36,209 bases of DNA from Acinetobacter rongchengensis (GTDB lineage: Bacteria > Pseudomonadota > Gammaproteobacteria > Pseudomonadales > Moraxellaceae), in NCBI RefSeq assembly GCF_003611475.1, contig NZ_RAXT01000034.1, forward strand, positions 1 through 36,209. The letters are read 5' to 3'. The notes beneath the pieces were generated by a model. The model ran no database searches. It was given only the letters and a program-made list of their open reading frames with translations, and was not told the DNA's origin. The position numbers and the translations under genes were made by a program. Of this stretch, positions 1 to 9,279 are shown in pieces. How positions within the stretch are numbered: the first letter of the stretch is position 1; the number at the start of each line of letters is the position of its first letter.

Positions 1-1236
1 TGCTGTCGTGTCCACAGTCAATACTAGCGGATCACTTGGTTCACTGGTATTCCCTGCTGGATCTGTTTGTGTGGTTGTGATTTCGTGTGGACCATCCGTC
101 AACGGGGTTTCTGGGGTAAATGTCCAGTTGCCTGTTGAGTCTACAGTCGCAGTACCTAGTGGTTTACCATTATCTGAAACTTCAACGGTTGCACCCGGCT
201 CACCTGTACCTGTAATAGTCGGTGTATTGTCATCCGTTGTACCACCTGAAGGGATATCCCCTACATTTGGTCCTACATTGTCCGTAGCGCCTACACCTTC
301 TGGTTTTGCAGGTGGTGTGGTATCTACCGTTAATACTAGCGGATCACTTGGTTCACTGGTATTTCCTGCTGGATCTGTTTGTGTGGTTGTGATTTCATGT
401 GGACCATCCGTCAACGGCGTTTCTGGCGTAAATGTCCAATTGCCTGTTGAGTCTACAGTCGCAGTACCTAATGGTTTACCATTATCTGAAACTTCAACAG
501 TTGCACCCGGCTCACCTGTACCTGTAATGGTCGGTGTATTGTCATCCGTTGTACCACCTGAAGGGATATCCCCTACATTTGGTCCTACATTGTCCGTAGC
601 GCCTACACCCTCTGGTTTTGCAGGTGGTGTGGTATCTACCGTTAATACCAGCGGATCACTTGGTTCACTGGTATTCCCTGCTGGATCTGTTTGAGTCGTC
701 GTGATCTCATGCGGACCATCTGTCAACGGGGTTTCTGGGGTAAATGTCCAGTTGCCTGTTGAGTCTACAGTCGCAGTACCTAGTGGTTTACCATTATCTG
801 AAACTTCAACAGTTGCACCCGGCTCACCCGTACCTGTAATGGTCGGTGTATTGTCATCCGTTGTACCACCTGAAGGAATATTTCCTACATTTGGCCCTAC
901 ATTGTCCGTAGCGCCTACACCTTCTGGTTTTGCAGGTGGTGTGGTATCTACCGTTAATACTAGCGGATCACTTGGATCACTGGTATTGCCTGCTGGATCT
1001 GTTTGAGTCGTCGTGATCTCATGCGGACCATCCGTCAATGGGGTTTCTGGGGTGAATGTCCAGTTCCCTGCAGAATCCACAGTCACTGTACCTAATGGTT
1101 TACCATTATCAATCACTTCAACGGTTGCACCTGGCTCACCTGTACCTGTAATAGTCGGTGTATTGTCATCCGTTGTACCGCCTGAAGGAATATCCCCTAC
1201 ATTTGGCCCTACATTGTCCGTAGCGCCTACACCTTC
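1..1236 (-). repeat. Tandem 312-bp coding repeats (3.96 copies visible)
   Basis: The same block recurs at exactly 312 bases (104 codons). The marker CGTAGCGCCTACACC begins at 283, 595, 907 and 1219. Units run 1236-925, 924-613, 612-301 and 300 to the edge. They differ at only a few positions each. The N-terminal unit (1236-925) is the most divergent, for example in the region coding VIDNGKPLGTVTVDSAGNW. Such identity points to recent duplication or gene conversion, and assemblies of such arrays are often collapsed. All units keep the reading frame. Confidence 0.95.
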
Positions 1237-2004
1237 TAACTGCTCAGGTATTGTTGTATCAATTGTGATCTTTTGTTCTGTAATTGGACCAACATTCCCC
1301 GCCTCGTCAACTGTCCGAACTTGAACAGCATAAACACCATCAGCTAGAGGATTATTCGTATTATCATAACTCCAAGAACCATTATTTCGATCTACAACCG
1401 CATCTAGCCAAGTCTTACCGCCATCTAAACTAATTTGAACTGTTTCATCCGCAGCCAAAGGTTCAGTGATCTTACCATTCAAGATCAATGTCTGATCATT
1501 TGTAATCAAATCTGTAGAACTTAGACCTGTATCATCCGTAATACTGGTTAATGTTGCCTTCGCATTTGGTGATGTTTGATCTTTGCTATCATGGTCACGA
1601 TGTGCCCACCATAGAATCCCTCCAGCGGTAACAACTGGAAATAACCAAGCAATCAGTCCAGCATTGTCACTCGTATAAAGTAAGGGTTCAAGATTATCTA
1701 AACCGAGGTAATTGACAGCACCATTTGTAGAATCAAATTGGACTAGGGCAAAACCTTTGTCTTGTTCAGGAAAAACTAATGAGTTATCGGCATTATTTGC
1801 GTCATTAAAGAAGTTATCTACAACAATCTTTTCACCATTTTTTAAAACAATGACAACATTGTTACCTTCTCTTGTAATAGACTCTACTGCGTCTTTTGTG
1901 ACACCGATTTGAACAACTGATGGTTGACTCAGTACAACTTCACTCGCTTGAGTATCTTGTAATAAATCTCCGCCATTTTTAGCAACGATTACGATTCTTG
2001 TCAT
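1..2004 (-). CDS. Bap-like giant adhesin, N-terminal part (runs off window)
   Basis: This is the first 667-668 codons of a large surface adhesin; the 3' end lies outside the window. It starts MTRIVIVAKNG with GAGG eight bases before the ATG. Residues 1 to about 110 look like the BapA/Bap N-terminal 'prefix' domain. A hydrophobic stretch follows (AGLIAWLFPVVTAGGILWW, about residues 115-133), then a charged linker (HRDHDSKD). Next comes one divergent Ig-like (Big) domain of about 100 residues. After that, 104-residue Ig-like repeats with motifs such as GEPGATVEV, GNWTFTPETPL and TDPAGNTS run to the window edge. Such proteins are secreted by type I systems and build biofilm. The domain type is clear. 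Total length, the C-terminal secretion signal and the secretion partner cannot be seen. Its place next to the capsule locus, facing away from pgm, is unusual for the A. baumannii layout I know. Confidence 0.9.
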   Translation of the reverse strand, partial: MTRIVIVAKNGGDLLQDTQASEVVLSQPSVVQIGVTKDAVESITREGNNVVIVLKNGEKIVVDNFFNDANNADNSLVFPEQDKGFALVQFDSTNGAVNYLGLDNLEPLLYTSDNAGLIAWLFPVVTAGGILWWAHRDHDSKDQTSPNAKATLTSITDDTGLSSTDLITNDQTLILNGKITEPLAADETVQISLDGGKTWLDAVVDRNNGSWSYDNTNNPLADGVYAVQVRTVDEAGNVGPITEQKITIDTTIPEQLEGVGATDNVGPNVGDIPSGGTTDDNTPTITGTGEPGATVEVIDNGKPLGTVTVDSAGNWTFTPETPLTDGPHEITTTQTDPAGNTSDPSDPLVLTVDTTPPAKPEGVGATDNVGPNVGNIPSGGTTDDNTPTITGTGEPGATVEVSDNGKPLGTATVDSTGNWTFTPETPLTDGPHEITTTQTDPAGNTSEPSDPLVLTVDTTPPAKPEGVGATDNVGPNVGDIPSGGTTDDNTPTITGTGEPGATVEVSDNGKPLGTATVDSTGNWTFTPETPLTDGPHEITTTQTDPAGNTSEPSDPLVLTVDTTPPAKPEGVGATDNVGPNVGDIPSGGTTDDNTPTITGTGEPGATVEVSDNGKPLGTATVDSTGNWTFTPETPLTDGPHEITTTQTDPAGNTSEPSDPLVLTVDTTA

Positions 2005-2343
2005 TATGTAGCCTCATTTTTATAAAATATGAAAAAAGATATAATCCATGACATAATAATGTGACTTATGTCACAAAACAAACATTAAAATACTATTCAA
2101 CCTCTTTTTTACAGATAAAAAATAATCGATTCAATTTTTATGCAAATAACTTATTAATTTATCGTTGCTTTTTTTTTAACCTATTCATTATTTTTTTTTA
2201 ATATTTTGTTTATTAATATTTCAAAAAAAGTCGTTTTGAAATATTTTCAAACCAATGCAATCAAAGCTGAACAAATATTGCAAATTCTGTAATGATTGAT
2301 CATGTATAATTGTGTCTTTTTAAATCATAAGAAATGAGCAAAC
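2005..2343. promoter_or_regulatory. Divergent intergenic region, bap-like / pgm
   Basis: This 339-base, very AT-rich gap separates the two divergent genes, and I see no credible coding frame. It holds a CRP-type palindrome (separate entry). It also holds an inverted repeat TTTCAAAA (2219-2226) and TTTTGAAA (2234-2241) with a 7-base spacer, of unknown role, and several long T runs. A TATAAT at 2305-2310 lies 33 bases before pgm and is its best -10 candidate; I found no well-spaced -35. Confidence 0.6.
2060..2075. promoter_or_regulatory. CRP/Vfr-like operator upstream of the bap-like gene
   Basis: TGTGACTTATGTCACA matches the CRP consensus half-sites TGTGA-N6-TCACA perfectly. It ends 55 bases before the adhesin ATG at 2004. 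A possible -10 on the minus strand (TATATC, 2043-2038) would put the operator centre about 36 bases upstream of the start site, near a class II position. The site match is direct; use by the Acinetobacter CRP/Vfr homologue is inference. Confidence 0.55.
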
Positions 2344-3714
2344 ATGGCAACACTTACTTGTTTTAAAGCCTATGATATTCGTGGAAAACTTGGCACGGAA
2401 TTAAATGAAGAAATTGCATATAAAATTGGTCGTGCTTATGGGCAAATTTATCAACCCAAAACAGTGGTTGTCGGTTGTGATGTTCGCTTAACCAGTGAGG
2501 ATTTGAAGCAAGCAACGATTCGTGGTTTAAATGATGCAGGCGTCAACGTCTTTGATTTAGGAATGACGGGGACTGAAGAAGTTTACTTTGGTGCATTCCA
2601 TCTTGATGTTCAGGGCGGTATTGAGATCACTGCCAGTCACAATCCAATGGATTATAATGGCATGAAATTGGTGCGTGAAAATGCACGTCCAATCAGTGCC
2701 GACACTGGCCTAAAAGACATTCAAATCTTAGCTGAGTCGGAAAATTTTACAGAAGTTACTCAAAAAGGGACGACTCAAAAATACAATATTCTTCCTGAGT
2801 TTATCGATCATTTAATGACCTATATTGATCCAGCTAAAATTCGCCCACTTAAACTTGTGATGAATGCAGGTAATGGTGCTGCTGGACATGTTGTAGATGC
2901 GATTGAAGCTAAATTTAAACAACTCAATATTCCCATTGAATTTATAAAAATTCATAATCAACCTGATGGTACATTCCCAAATGGTATTCCCAATCCGATT
3001 TTAGTTGAGAATCGTGACAGTACGCGTAATGCTGTTTTAGCACATCAAGCAGATATGGGGATTGCTTGGGATGGTGACTTTGATCGTTGTTTCTTATTTG
3101 ATGAAAAAGGACAATTTATTGAAGGTTATTATATTGTTGGCTTACTGGCACAAGCATTTTTACTCAAACAAGCTGGGGAAAAGATAGTTCACGACCCTCG
3201 TTTAGTTTGGAACACTTTAGATATTGTTGAACATTACGATGGAATTGCCGTTCAATCGAAATCTGGTCATGCCTTCATTAAAGATGTTATGCGTGAAAAT
3301 AATGCTGTTTATGGTGGAGAAATGAGTGCCCATCACTATTTCCGTGACTTCGCCTATTGTGACAGTGGCATGATTCCATGGTTATTGGCGGTTTCTGTAC
3401 TTTCTGAAACTCAACAATCTTTATCAAGCCTTGTTGAAGGTATGATTGAGCGCTTTCCTTGCAGTGGTGAAATCAACTTTAAAGTTGCCGATACGCAAAT
3501 TACCATTCAAAAAATCTTTGATTATTTTGCAAATCAAAATCCTACAATTGATAAAACAGATGGTGTAAGTTTAGATTTCGGCGCTTGGCGTTTGAATGTC
3601 CGTGCATCCAATACTGAACCCCTATTACGTTTGAATATTGAAAGTCGTGCGGATAAAAACCCTAAACCAATGCAAGATTATGTAGATGAATTGACTCAGT
3701 TGATTCAGGGCTAA
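2344..3714 (+). CDS. pgm: Phosphomannomutase/phosphoglucomutase
   Basis: This 456-residue alpha-D-phosphohexomutase interconverts hexose-6-phosphate and hexose-1-phosphate, feeding GalU with Glc-1-P. The domains are readable in order. The phosphoserine loop is [11 protein letters not shown] with Ser98. The Mg-binding loop is DGDFDR starting at Asp243. The sugar-specificity loop is GGEMSAHH near residue 320, and the phosphate-binding loop is [12 protein letters not shown] near residue 420. The length and the GEMSAHH loop fit the bifunctional AlgC/ManB class better than the longer Glc-only enzymes. It stands at the end of the capsule locus, opposite to the main operon, and is followed by a two-way terminator. 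It has its own TATAAT box upstream. Confidence 0.93.
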   Translation: MATLTCFKAYDIRGKLGTELNEEIAYKIGRAYGQIYQPKTVVVGCDVRLTSEDLKQATIRGLNDAGVNVFDLGMTGTEEVYFGAFHLDVQGGIEITASHNPMDYNGMKLVRENARPISADTGLKDIQILAESENFTEVTQKGTTQKYNILPEFIDHLMTYIDPAKIRPLKLVMNAGNGAAGHVVDAIEAKFKQLNIPIEFIKIHNQPDGTFPNGIPNPILVENRDSTRNAVLAHQADMGIAWDGDFDRCFLFDEKGQFIEGYYIVGLLAQAFLLKQAGEKIVHDPRLVWNTLDIVEHYDGIAVQSKSGHAFIKDVMRENNAVYGGEMSAHHYFRDFAYCDSGMIPWLLAVSVLSETQQSLSSLVEGMIERFPCSGEINFKVADTQITIQKIFDYFANQNPTIDKTDGVSLDFGAWRLNVRASNTEPLLRLNIESRADKNPKPMQDYVDELTQLIQG

Positions 3715-3731
3715 GGCTAGATTTTAAATAT

Positions 3732-3760
3732 AAAAATAGGCGCCTTGAGCGCCTATTTTA
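3732..3760. terminator. Bidirectional terminator between pgm and galE
   Basis: A hairpin with 11-base arms AAAATAGGCGC (3733-3743) and GCGCCTATTTT (3749-3759) and a 5-base loop is bordered by A-rich and T-rich ends. It lies between the convergent ends of pgm and galE and can stop transcription from both sides. Confidence 0.88.
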
Positions 3761-3784
3761 TTGTGGGGAAAATATTGTAGAAAA

Positions 3785-4804
3785 CTATGACTTATAGCCT
3801 GTTGGGTTTTGCTTTTGCCAATTCCAACTGTCAGCGAGCATATCTTCTAATTTATATTTTGGCGCCCAACCCAATTCACTCACTGCTCGCACATTATTCG
3901 CAAACGATGTTGCTACATCACCTGAACGACGTGGTGCAATTTCATAGGCTACAGCAACACCATTCACTTTTTCAAAAGTATTCTTCACCTCAAGGACTGA
4001 CGAACCATTACCCGTTCCAACATTCCATGCTCTACAGCCTTTAGCTGCCAAACGATTATTCAAGGCACATAAGTGTGCATTTGCCAAATCAACAACATGG
4101 ATATAATCACGAACACCAGTACCATCAACAGTATCGTAATCATTACCATAAATTGAAAGTTTTTCACGACGACCGACTGCAACTTGTGTCACATAAGGCA
4201 TTAAATTATTTGGAATACCTTGAGGATCTTCCCCAATACGGCCACTTTTATGCGCACCAACAGGATTGAAATAACGCAACAGAGCAATCGACCAACGTTG
4301 GTCTGAAATCGACAACTTTTCCAATAACTGCTCAACGATTAACTTGGTATAACCATAATTATTGGATGGCATGCCAGTTGGCATTGTTTCATCTAAAGGA
4401 GAAATATTCCCTTCATCATAAACTGTCGCTGAAGAACTAAACACCAAATTAAAGACATTGGCACGCTCCATGGCTTGAACCAATTGTACTGAACCTGCAA
4501 TATTATTATCAAAATAAGTCAATGGTATTTGCTGGCTTTCGCCTACGGCTTTTAATCCAGCAAAATGAATCACGGCATCGATTTGATTGGAAGAAAAAAC
4601 TTGATCTAAGTCATTTTGATTTCGAATATCACCTTGAATGAATTTAAGTGTTTTCCCTGTCAGCTCTTGCACACGGTTTAATGACTCTTCTGAACTATTT
4701 GAAAGATTATCTAAAACAATCACCTCATGCCCAGCTTCAAGTAACTCAACACAGGTATGCGAACCGATATAGCCCGCACCACCTGTCACTAAAATATTCG
4801 CCAT
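3785..4804 (-). CDS. galE: UDP-hexose 4-epimerase (GalE/Gne1)
   Basis: This 339-residue short-chain dehydrogenase/reductase epimerises C4 of UDP-sugars (UDP-Glc/UDP-Gal and possibly UDP-GlcNAc/UDP-GalNAc). The NAD-binding motif GGAGYIG is at residues 8-14. The catalytic Ser lies in SSSATVY (residues 123-129). The YxxxK pair is Tyr150/Lys154 in NNYGYTK. In A. baumannii K loci the gene at this position is called gne1. Which substrate is used cannot be read from the sequence. It is the last gene of the minus-strand capsule series, 17 bases after gpi, and ends at the shared terminator. Confidence 0.92.
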   Translation of the reverse strand: MANILVTGGAGYIGSHTCVELLEAGHEVIVLDNLSNSSEESLNRVQELTGKTLKFIQGDIRNQNDLDQVFSSNQIDAVIHFAGLKAVGESQQIPLTYFDNNIAGSVQLVQAMERANVFNLVFSSSATVYDEGNISPLDETMPTGMPSNNYGYTKLIVEQLLEKLSISDQRWSIALLRYFNPVGAHKSGRIGEDPQGIPNNLMPYVTQVAVGRREKLSIYGNDYDTVDGTGVRDYIHVVDLANAHLCALNNRLAAKGCRAWNVGTGNGSSVLEVKNTFEKVNGVAVAYEIAPRRSGDVATSFANNVRAVSELGWAPKYKLEDMLADSWNWQKQNPTGYKS

Positions 4805-4821
4805 AATTTTTTCCAGTATTG

Positions 4822-6483
4822 CTATTCTTTTCCAAGTAAAATTTTGATCAAACCTTGCGTTGAAACATCGAGCTGAGAAATATCTTTTTCTTTACCACTC
4901 AGGATCGGAAGCAATTGATTGGCAATTTCTTTGCCTTTTTCAACACCCCATTGATCAAATGGATTAATATTCCAAATTACAGATTGCACAAAAACTTTAT
5001 GTTCATAAAGCGCAATCAACATACCTAAACTATATGGGCTCAACTCTTGCAATAACAAAGTTGAACTCGGCTGATTTCCTTCATACTGTTTATACAGTGG
5101 TAACTCTGCTAATTCATCTGCATTTAGCGCTTTGTTACCAAAAGCCAATAATCGAGACTGCGCTAAACAATTCGACAAAGCCAAATGATGCTGTTCAGTC
5201 AATGATTTAGCGCTTTCTGCATAGGTAAATTGATTGGCATTGTAACGTTGTACTGGGGCAATAAAATCACAACTTACCGCATGCGTCCCTTGATGCAACA
5301 ACTGATAAAAAGCATGCTGTGCATTTGGACCAACTTCGCCCCATACAATTGGACAGGTATTTAAATCCACTTTTTCATTATTACGTTGAATCGATTTACC
5401 ATTCGACTCCATTTCAAGCTGTTGCAAATATGAAGCAAAATATTTTAATCGACCATCATAAGGTAATACCGCATGCGTCTGAATATTGAGGAAATTATTA
5501 TTCCAAACACCAAGTAAACCCATTAATACGGGAATATTGTGCTCAAATGGTGTGGTTTGGAAATGCTCATCGATTGCATAAGCACCAGCCAACAACTGTT
5601 TAAATCCATCAACACCAATCTGTAATGCAATCGGCAAACCAATACATGACCAAAGTGAATATCGACCACCCACCCAATCCCAAAGTAAGAACTGATTGTC
5701 CTCGGCAATTCCCCATGCTGTCATTTTTTCAGGTTTCGTTGAAACCCCGACAAAATGATGCTGAACAACACTCTGCTGTGTGCCTAAAGCTTTCTCTAGC
5801 CATTGGCGCACTGTTTGAGCATTAGAAAGTGTATCAATCGTCCCAAATGACTTTGAGGAAATAATAAATAAGGTGGTTTCAGGTCGAAGTTGATGCAATA
5901 AATCAGAAAGTTGACTGCCATCCATTGTTGAAACAAAATGCACTTTTAAAGGTTTAACAGTACTTACCTTATAATCGGATAAAGCATGACTCACCATCAA
6001 TGGCCCAAGGTCTGACCCCCCCACACCAATATTCACTACATCTTGAATTACTTCACCCGTTGCACCACGACATTGGCCTGCATGTATTTTTTCAACGAGC
6101 TGATACATGCGGTCTAATTGCTGATGAACCTGTTTAGCTAACTCAGGATAAACTTGATCATCTTTCGGTAAGCGCAACGCCCAATGCATTGCAGCTCGAC
6201 CTTCGGTATAATTAATTGATTCTTGGGTAAATAATCTTTTGATCCATTCTTTTAACAATTTTGAATCAGCAAATTTAAACAAATCAGCGCGCGCTTCTTG
6301 GTTTATCCGATGCTTACTATAATCAAAACTCAATTGATTAAAATGCACGGAAAATTTTTCAAACCGTTGTGGATCTTGTTCAAATAAATCTGTTAAGCGT
6401 AATTGCTGTTGTGTTACAGCTTTGTCTTGTAATTGTTTTAAGTTTCGCTCATTTTGGTCCATATCTAATATAGAATTTATCAT
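4822..6483 (-). CDS. gpi: Glucose-6-phosphate isomerase
   Basis: This 553-residue phosphoglucose isomerase converts Fru-6-P and Glc-6-P, linking central metabolism to UDP-sugar supply. Recognisable elements are [15 protein letters not shown] (sugar-phosphate site), the family signature [31 protein letters not shown] and the C-terminal signature [12 protein letters not shown]. Length is normal for the family. Its ATG overlaps the stop of the upstream ugd-like gene as ATGA (6480-6483), which indicates translational coupling. Presence of gpi inside the capsule block is usual for Acinetobacter. Confidence 0.95.
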   Translation of the reverse strand: MINSILDMDQNERNLKQLQDKAVTQQQLRLTDLFEQDPQRFEKFSVHFNQLSFDYSKHRINQEARADLFKFADSKLLKEWIKRLFTQESINYTEGRAAMHWALRLPKDDQVYPELAKQVHQQLDRMYQLVEKIHAGQCRGATGEVIQDVVNIGVGGSDLGPLMVSHALSDYKVSTVKPLKVHFVSTMDGSQLSDLLHQLRPETTLFIISSKSFGTIDTLSNAQTVRQWLEKALGTQQSVVQHHFVGVSTKPEKMTAWGIAEDNQFLLWDWVGGRYSLWSCIGLPIALQIGVDGFKQLLAGAYAIDEHFQTTPFEHNIPVLMGLLGVWNNNFLNIQTHAVLPYDGRLKYFASYLQQLEMESNGKSIQRNNEKVDLNTCPIVWGEVGPNAQHAFYQLLHQGTHAVSCDFIAPVQRYNANQFTYAESAKSLTEQHHLALSNCLAQSRLLAFGNKALNADELAELPLYKQYEGNQPSSTLLLQELSPYSLGMLIALYEHKVFVQSVIWNINPFDQWGVEKGKEIANQLLPILSGKEKDISQLDVSTQGLIKILLGKE

Positions 6484-7739
6484 ACTCGACCAACTCCTTG
6501 ATAAGCAAAACCTTGCACTTTGACAAAATCGGGATCCAAAATATTACGACCATCAAGAATCAACGGATGCGCCATTTTCTGTAAAAGTTGCGAGTAATCA
6601 GGACTCCAATATTGTTTCCAAGCGGTCAATATACATAAAGCATGAGCTTGTTCTACTGCTTGATATTGGTTATTACATAGAATTAAATCTGAACGCTCAC
6701 CATAAAGCGCTGAAATTCTTTCCAAAGCTTGTGGGTCATGTAATTTTACTATAACACCTTGAGCCCAAAGCGCCGCTAGCATGGTATGAATCGGTGAATT
6801 ATCAATACTCGAGGTATTTTCTTTAAAAGAGGCCCCCCAAATTGCAACGACTTTACCTGTCAATTGCCCTTGATAGTAATTCCAGAATTTTCTAAACAAA
6901 ATTTCTTTTTGTTGTTCGTTAATATTCCAAACTTGATCAAGCAGTTGGCTTTTAATACCTGAACCTGCCACAGTACCCGTAAGCGTTAGAATATCATGGG
7001 AAAAATTCTCCCCACCAAAACCCACACCTGGGGAAAGATAGGTTGCACCAATACGACTATCCGCAGCCAACCCCTGCTTCACGTTTTGGATATCAATATT
7101 TAACTTCTCAGCAACTTGGGCCATATCATTCATATAGCTAATTCGCGTTGCCAACATACCTGAAATACTTAATTTGGTAAATTCAGCATCTAAAAAAGGC
7201 ATAAACAGATATTGTTGTTTTAATTGAAAAAATGGACGTAGTAACTCTTGAATTTCTTTTTGGGTTCCTTCTTTGTCAACACCTACAAGAATCTGTTTTA
7301 AATCCATAAAACTTTGGATAGCGTTACCTTCCTGAATGGTATCAGGTAAATATGCCCAATGGTCAGTAACTAAAATTTGCTTAAGCTTTTCAGTCCCTTC
7401 TAAACCAAAAGTTGAGCCATTAATCATCAATTTAGGATGAATTATCGGTCGCCCTTTTAATTCTTCCGCCAAGGCAATCGCTTGATCAAATTCTGATGGA
7501 TTAAAACTAAAAACAAACACATCACTTTGTAAATTGATCGCTTTTAAGCTCACCAATTGCAATGAATGATTCTTAATTTGTTTATGTATAAGCTGATTTA
7601 AATTTTCATCTTGATAATGTACTGAAGTTTGGTTTTCAGTCGCAATCTGAGGACACCAATACACCTGATGCCCATATTCTGCAAACAAGCCAGCAATTAC
7701 GCCGGCTTGAAGGGTTGTGCCAAAAACACAAATATTCAT
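6480..7739 (-). CDS. ugd: UDP-glucose dehydrogenase-like protein lacking the catalytic Cys
   Basis: This is a 419-residue member of the UDP-glucose/GDP-mannose dehydrogenase family by overall layout. Several residues of working enzymes are changed. The N-terminal Rossmann GxGxxG reads GTTLQAG (residues 7-13). The motif GFGGxCxxKD reads [10 protein letters not shown] (240-249), so the nucleophile Cys is Asn245 and the Lys is His248. The usual Asn in KxxxN is Ser193. Thr110, Glu137 (QEGNA), Lys189 (AEFTK) and Asp249 remain. The frame is intact and the protein seems otherwise well kept, so it is not simply a pseudogene. I recall the same ENFSHD form in Acinetobacter K-locus Ugd proteins, but cannot confirm this here. 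It sits between galU and gpi with coupled translation. Conversion of UDP-Glc to UDP-GlcA by the usual thiohemiacetal route would not be possible. Confidence 0.75.
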   Translation of the reverse strand: MNICVFGTTLQAGVIAGLFAEYGHQVYWCPQIATENQTSVHYQDENLNQLIHKQIKNHSLQLVSLKAINLQSDVFVFSFNPSEFDQAIALAEELKGRPIIHPKLMINGSTFGLEGTEKLKQILVTDHWAYLPDTIQEGNAIQSFMDLKQILVGVDKEGTQKEIQELLRPFFQLKQQYLFMPFLDAEFTKLSISGMLATRISYMNDMAQVAEKLNIDIQNVKQGLAADSRIGATYLSPGVGFGGENFSHDILTLTGTVAGSGIKSQLLDQVWNINEQQKEILFRKFWNYYQGQLTGKVVAIWGASFKENTSSIDNSPIHTMLAALWAQGVIVKLHDPQALERISALYGERSDLILCNNQYQAVEQAHALCILTAWKQYWSPDYSQLLQKMAHPLILDGRNILDPDFVKVQGFAYQGVGRV

Positions 7740-7754
7740 ATCTGATCCAATACG

Positions 7755-8630
7755 TTATAAATTCAACTCTTGAATGAGTTGTTTAAATTCTTCGCCTAAT
7801 TTAGGATGCTCCACACCATAGTGCAAGACTGCTTTTAAATAACCAATTTTACTACCACAGTCGAAAGTCTGTCCTTTCATACGATACGCTTCAACATTTT
7901 CTAATTTTTGTAAAGCCGCAATCGCATCGGTCAATTGAATCTCATTACCTGCACCCTTCGGTGTTTGTTCTAACAACTGCATGATTTTGGCAGGAAGAAC
8001 ATAACGACCAACCACTGATAAATTAGAAGGTGCTTTATCTACAGCTGGTTTTTCAACAATACCTTGCATCACAATACTTTCACCTTCTTTAGGTGAATGA
8101 GCAACATCGACAATACCATATTGATCCACAAGATGCTCAGGCACAGCCTCAACCATAATTTGTGCTGCTTTAGACGCATCAAAACGTTGAATCATACGAG
8201 TAAGGTCATTTTCAGTGCTATTTTCTTTGACCAACACATCTGGCAATAACACAGCAAAACCTTCTTCACCCACAACTGATTTTGCACATAAAACAGCATG
8301 ACCTAAACCTAAAGGTTGTGGTTGACGTACACTAATCACACTCACGTGTTTGGGTAAAATTTCTGTAATTTCTTTGAGTAAATCAAACTTTTTCTTATTC
8401 TCTAATGTTGTTTCCAACTCAAAATTACGATCAAAATAATTTTCTATTGATGCTTTTGAAGAATGTGTGACTAAAATAATTTCTTCGATACCTGCTGCAA
8501 CAGCTTCTTTAATCACATATTCAATCGCTGGACGATCAACAACCGTGACCATTTCTTTAGGAATAGATTTACTTGCAGGTAAAAAGCGAGTACCTAAACC
8601 AGCAACAGGGAGAATGGCTTTCTTGATCAT
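7755..8630 (-). CDS. galU: UTP-glucose-1-phosphate uridylyltransferase
   Basis: This 291-residue nucleotidyltransferase makes UDP-glucose from UTP and Glc-1-P. The N-terminal signature AGLGTRFLPASKSIPKEM (residues 10-27) contains the nucleotide-binding and catalytic residues. VEKP near residue 190 and the FDCGSKIGYL segment near residue 255 are typical of GalU. It lies between the initiating transferase and the ugd-like gene, as expected for the conserved end of Acinetobacter capsule loci. UDP-Glc is then available to GalE. Confidence 0.95.
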   Translation of the reverse strand: MIKKAILPVAGLGTRFLPASKSIPKEMVTVVDRPAIEYVIKEAVAAGIEEIILVTHSSKASIENYFDRNFELETTLENKKKFDLLKEITEILPKHVSVISVRQPQPLGLGHAVLCAKSVVGEEGFAVLLPDVLVKENSTENDLTRMIQRFDASKAAQIMVEAVPEHLVDQYGIVDVAHSPKEGESIVMQGIVEKPAVDKAPSNLSVVGRYVLPAKIMQLLEQTPKGAGNEIQLTDAIAALQKLENVEAYRMKGQTFDCGSKIGYLKAVLHYGVEHPKLGEEFKQLIQELNL

Positions 8631-8658
8631 GATTTACAACTTCAGTTCTATTTTAAAT

Positions 8659-9279
8659 TTAAGATTTCACTTCATCATTTTTAGATTCAGTTTCGTTTCC
8701 TTTAAATAAAGAAGGGCCAACATGACCAGGTGCATTAATTCCCTCTCGATTGGTCATCACTGAAACAGTTTTAAACATAATTTTAAAATCTACGAGCACA
8801 CTATGATTATCCACATACCATACATCGCATTTAAAACGTTCTTCGTAATCCAATTCGTTTCGACCACTAATTTGTGCAAGCCCTGTCATACCAGGGCGTA
8901 CCTCTAAACGACGAGCTTGTTCTGGAGAATAAAGTTCAACAAACTCTTTCAACATTGGACGGGGTCCTACCACACTCATGTCACCTTTAAGAACATTAAT
9001 GAGTTGTGGCATTTCATCCAAACTGGTTGAGCGTAGTTTTTGTCCAAAAGGCGTAATACGTTTTTCGTCAGGTAAAGGATTACCATTAGCATCATTGGCA
9101 TCTTTCATTGAACGAAACTTAATCATTTTAAACAGTTTACCATCTTTGCCAGGACGCTCTTGGTAGAAGAAAATAGGAGAACCTAAATTTTTTCGTACTT
9201 TGTACGCAACTAATAAAAAAATTGGTGAAAGTAAAATAAGTGCTATAGAAGCAATAAGAATATCAACTAGTCTTTTCAT
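8659..9279 (-). CDS. itrA: Initiating sugar-phosphate transferase (Itr/PglC family)
   Basis: This 206-residue monotopic polyprenyl-phosphate phosphoglycosyltransferase of the bacterial sugar-transferase family places the first sugar phosphate on undecaprenyl phosphate and starts the K unit. It has one N-terminal hydrophobic re-entrant segment (residues 5-27, DILIASIALILLSPIFLLVAY). The core follows with FKMIKFRSM, KLRSTSLDEMPQLINVLKG (the Asp-Glu pair), VGPRPML and RPGMTGLAQISGRN. The short length without extra membrane domain matches the Itr/PglC type rather than WcaJ. ItrA2-like enzymes are credited with GalNAc-1-P and others with different N-acetyl sugars; the sequence does not let me decide. 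Its start overlaps the preceding glycosyltransferase by 17 bases. Confidence 0.88.
   Translation of the reverse strand: MKRLVDILIASIALILLSPIFLLVAYKVRKNLGSPIFFYQERPGKDGKLFKMIKFRSMKDANDANGNPLPDEKRITPFGQKLRSTSLDEMPQLINVLKGDMSVVGPRPMLKEFVELYSPEQARRLEVRPGMTGLAQISGRNELDYEERFKCDVWYVDNHSVLVDFKIMFKTVSVMTNREGINAPGHVGPSLFKGNETESKNDEVKS

Noticed and set aside
1..1236. CRISPR-like periodic repeats
   Set aside because: The unit is 312 bases, contiguous and in frame with a protein domain; there are no short repeats with unique spacers.
8..1324. Three long plus-strand frames rich in Val, Ser, Pro and Gly
   Set aside because: They are the antisense of the Ig-like repeats of the adhesin, repeat with the same 312-base period, and lack start signals.
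3787..4269. Plus-strand frames across galE
   Set aside because: Antisense to a full-length, motif-complete epimerase; low-complexity His/Gln/Tyr composition shows a shadow frame.
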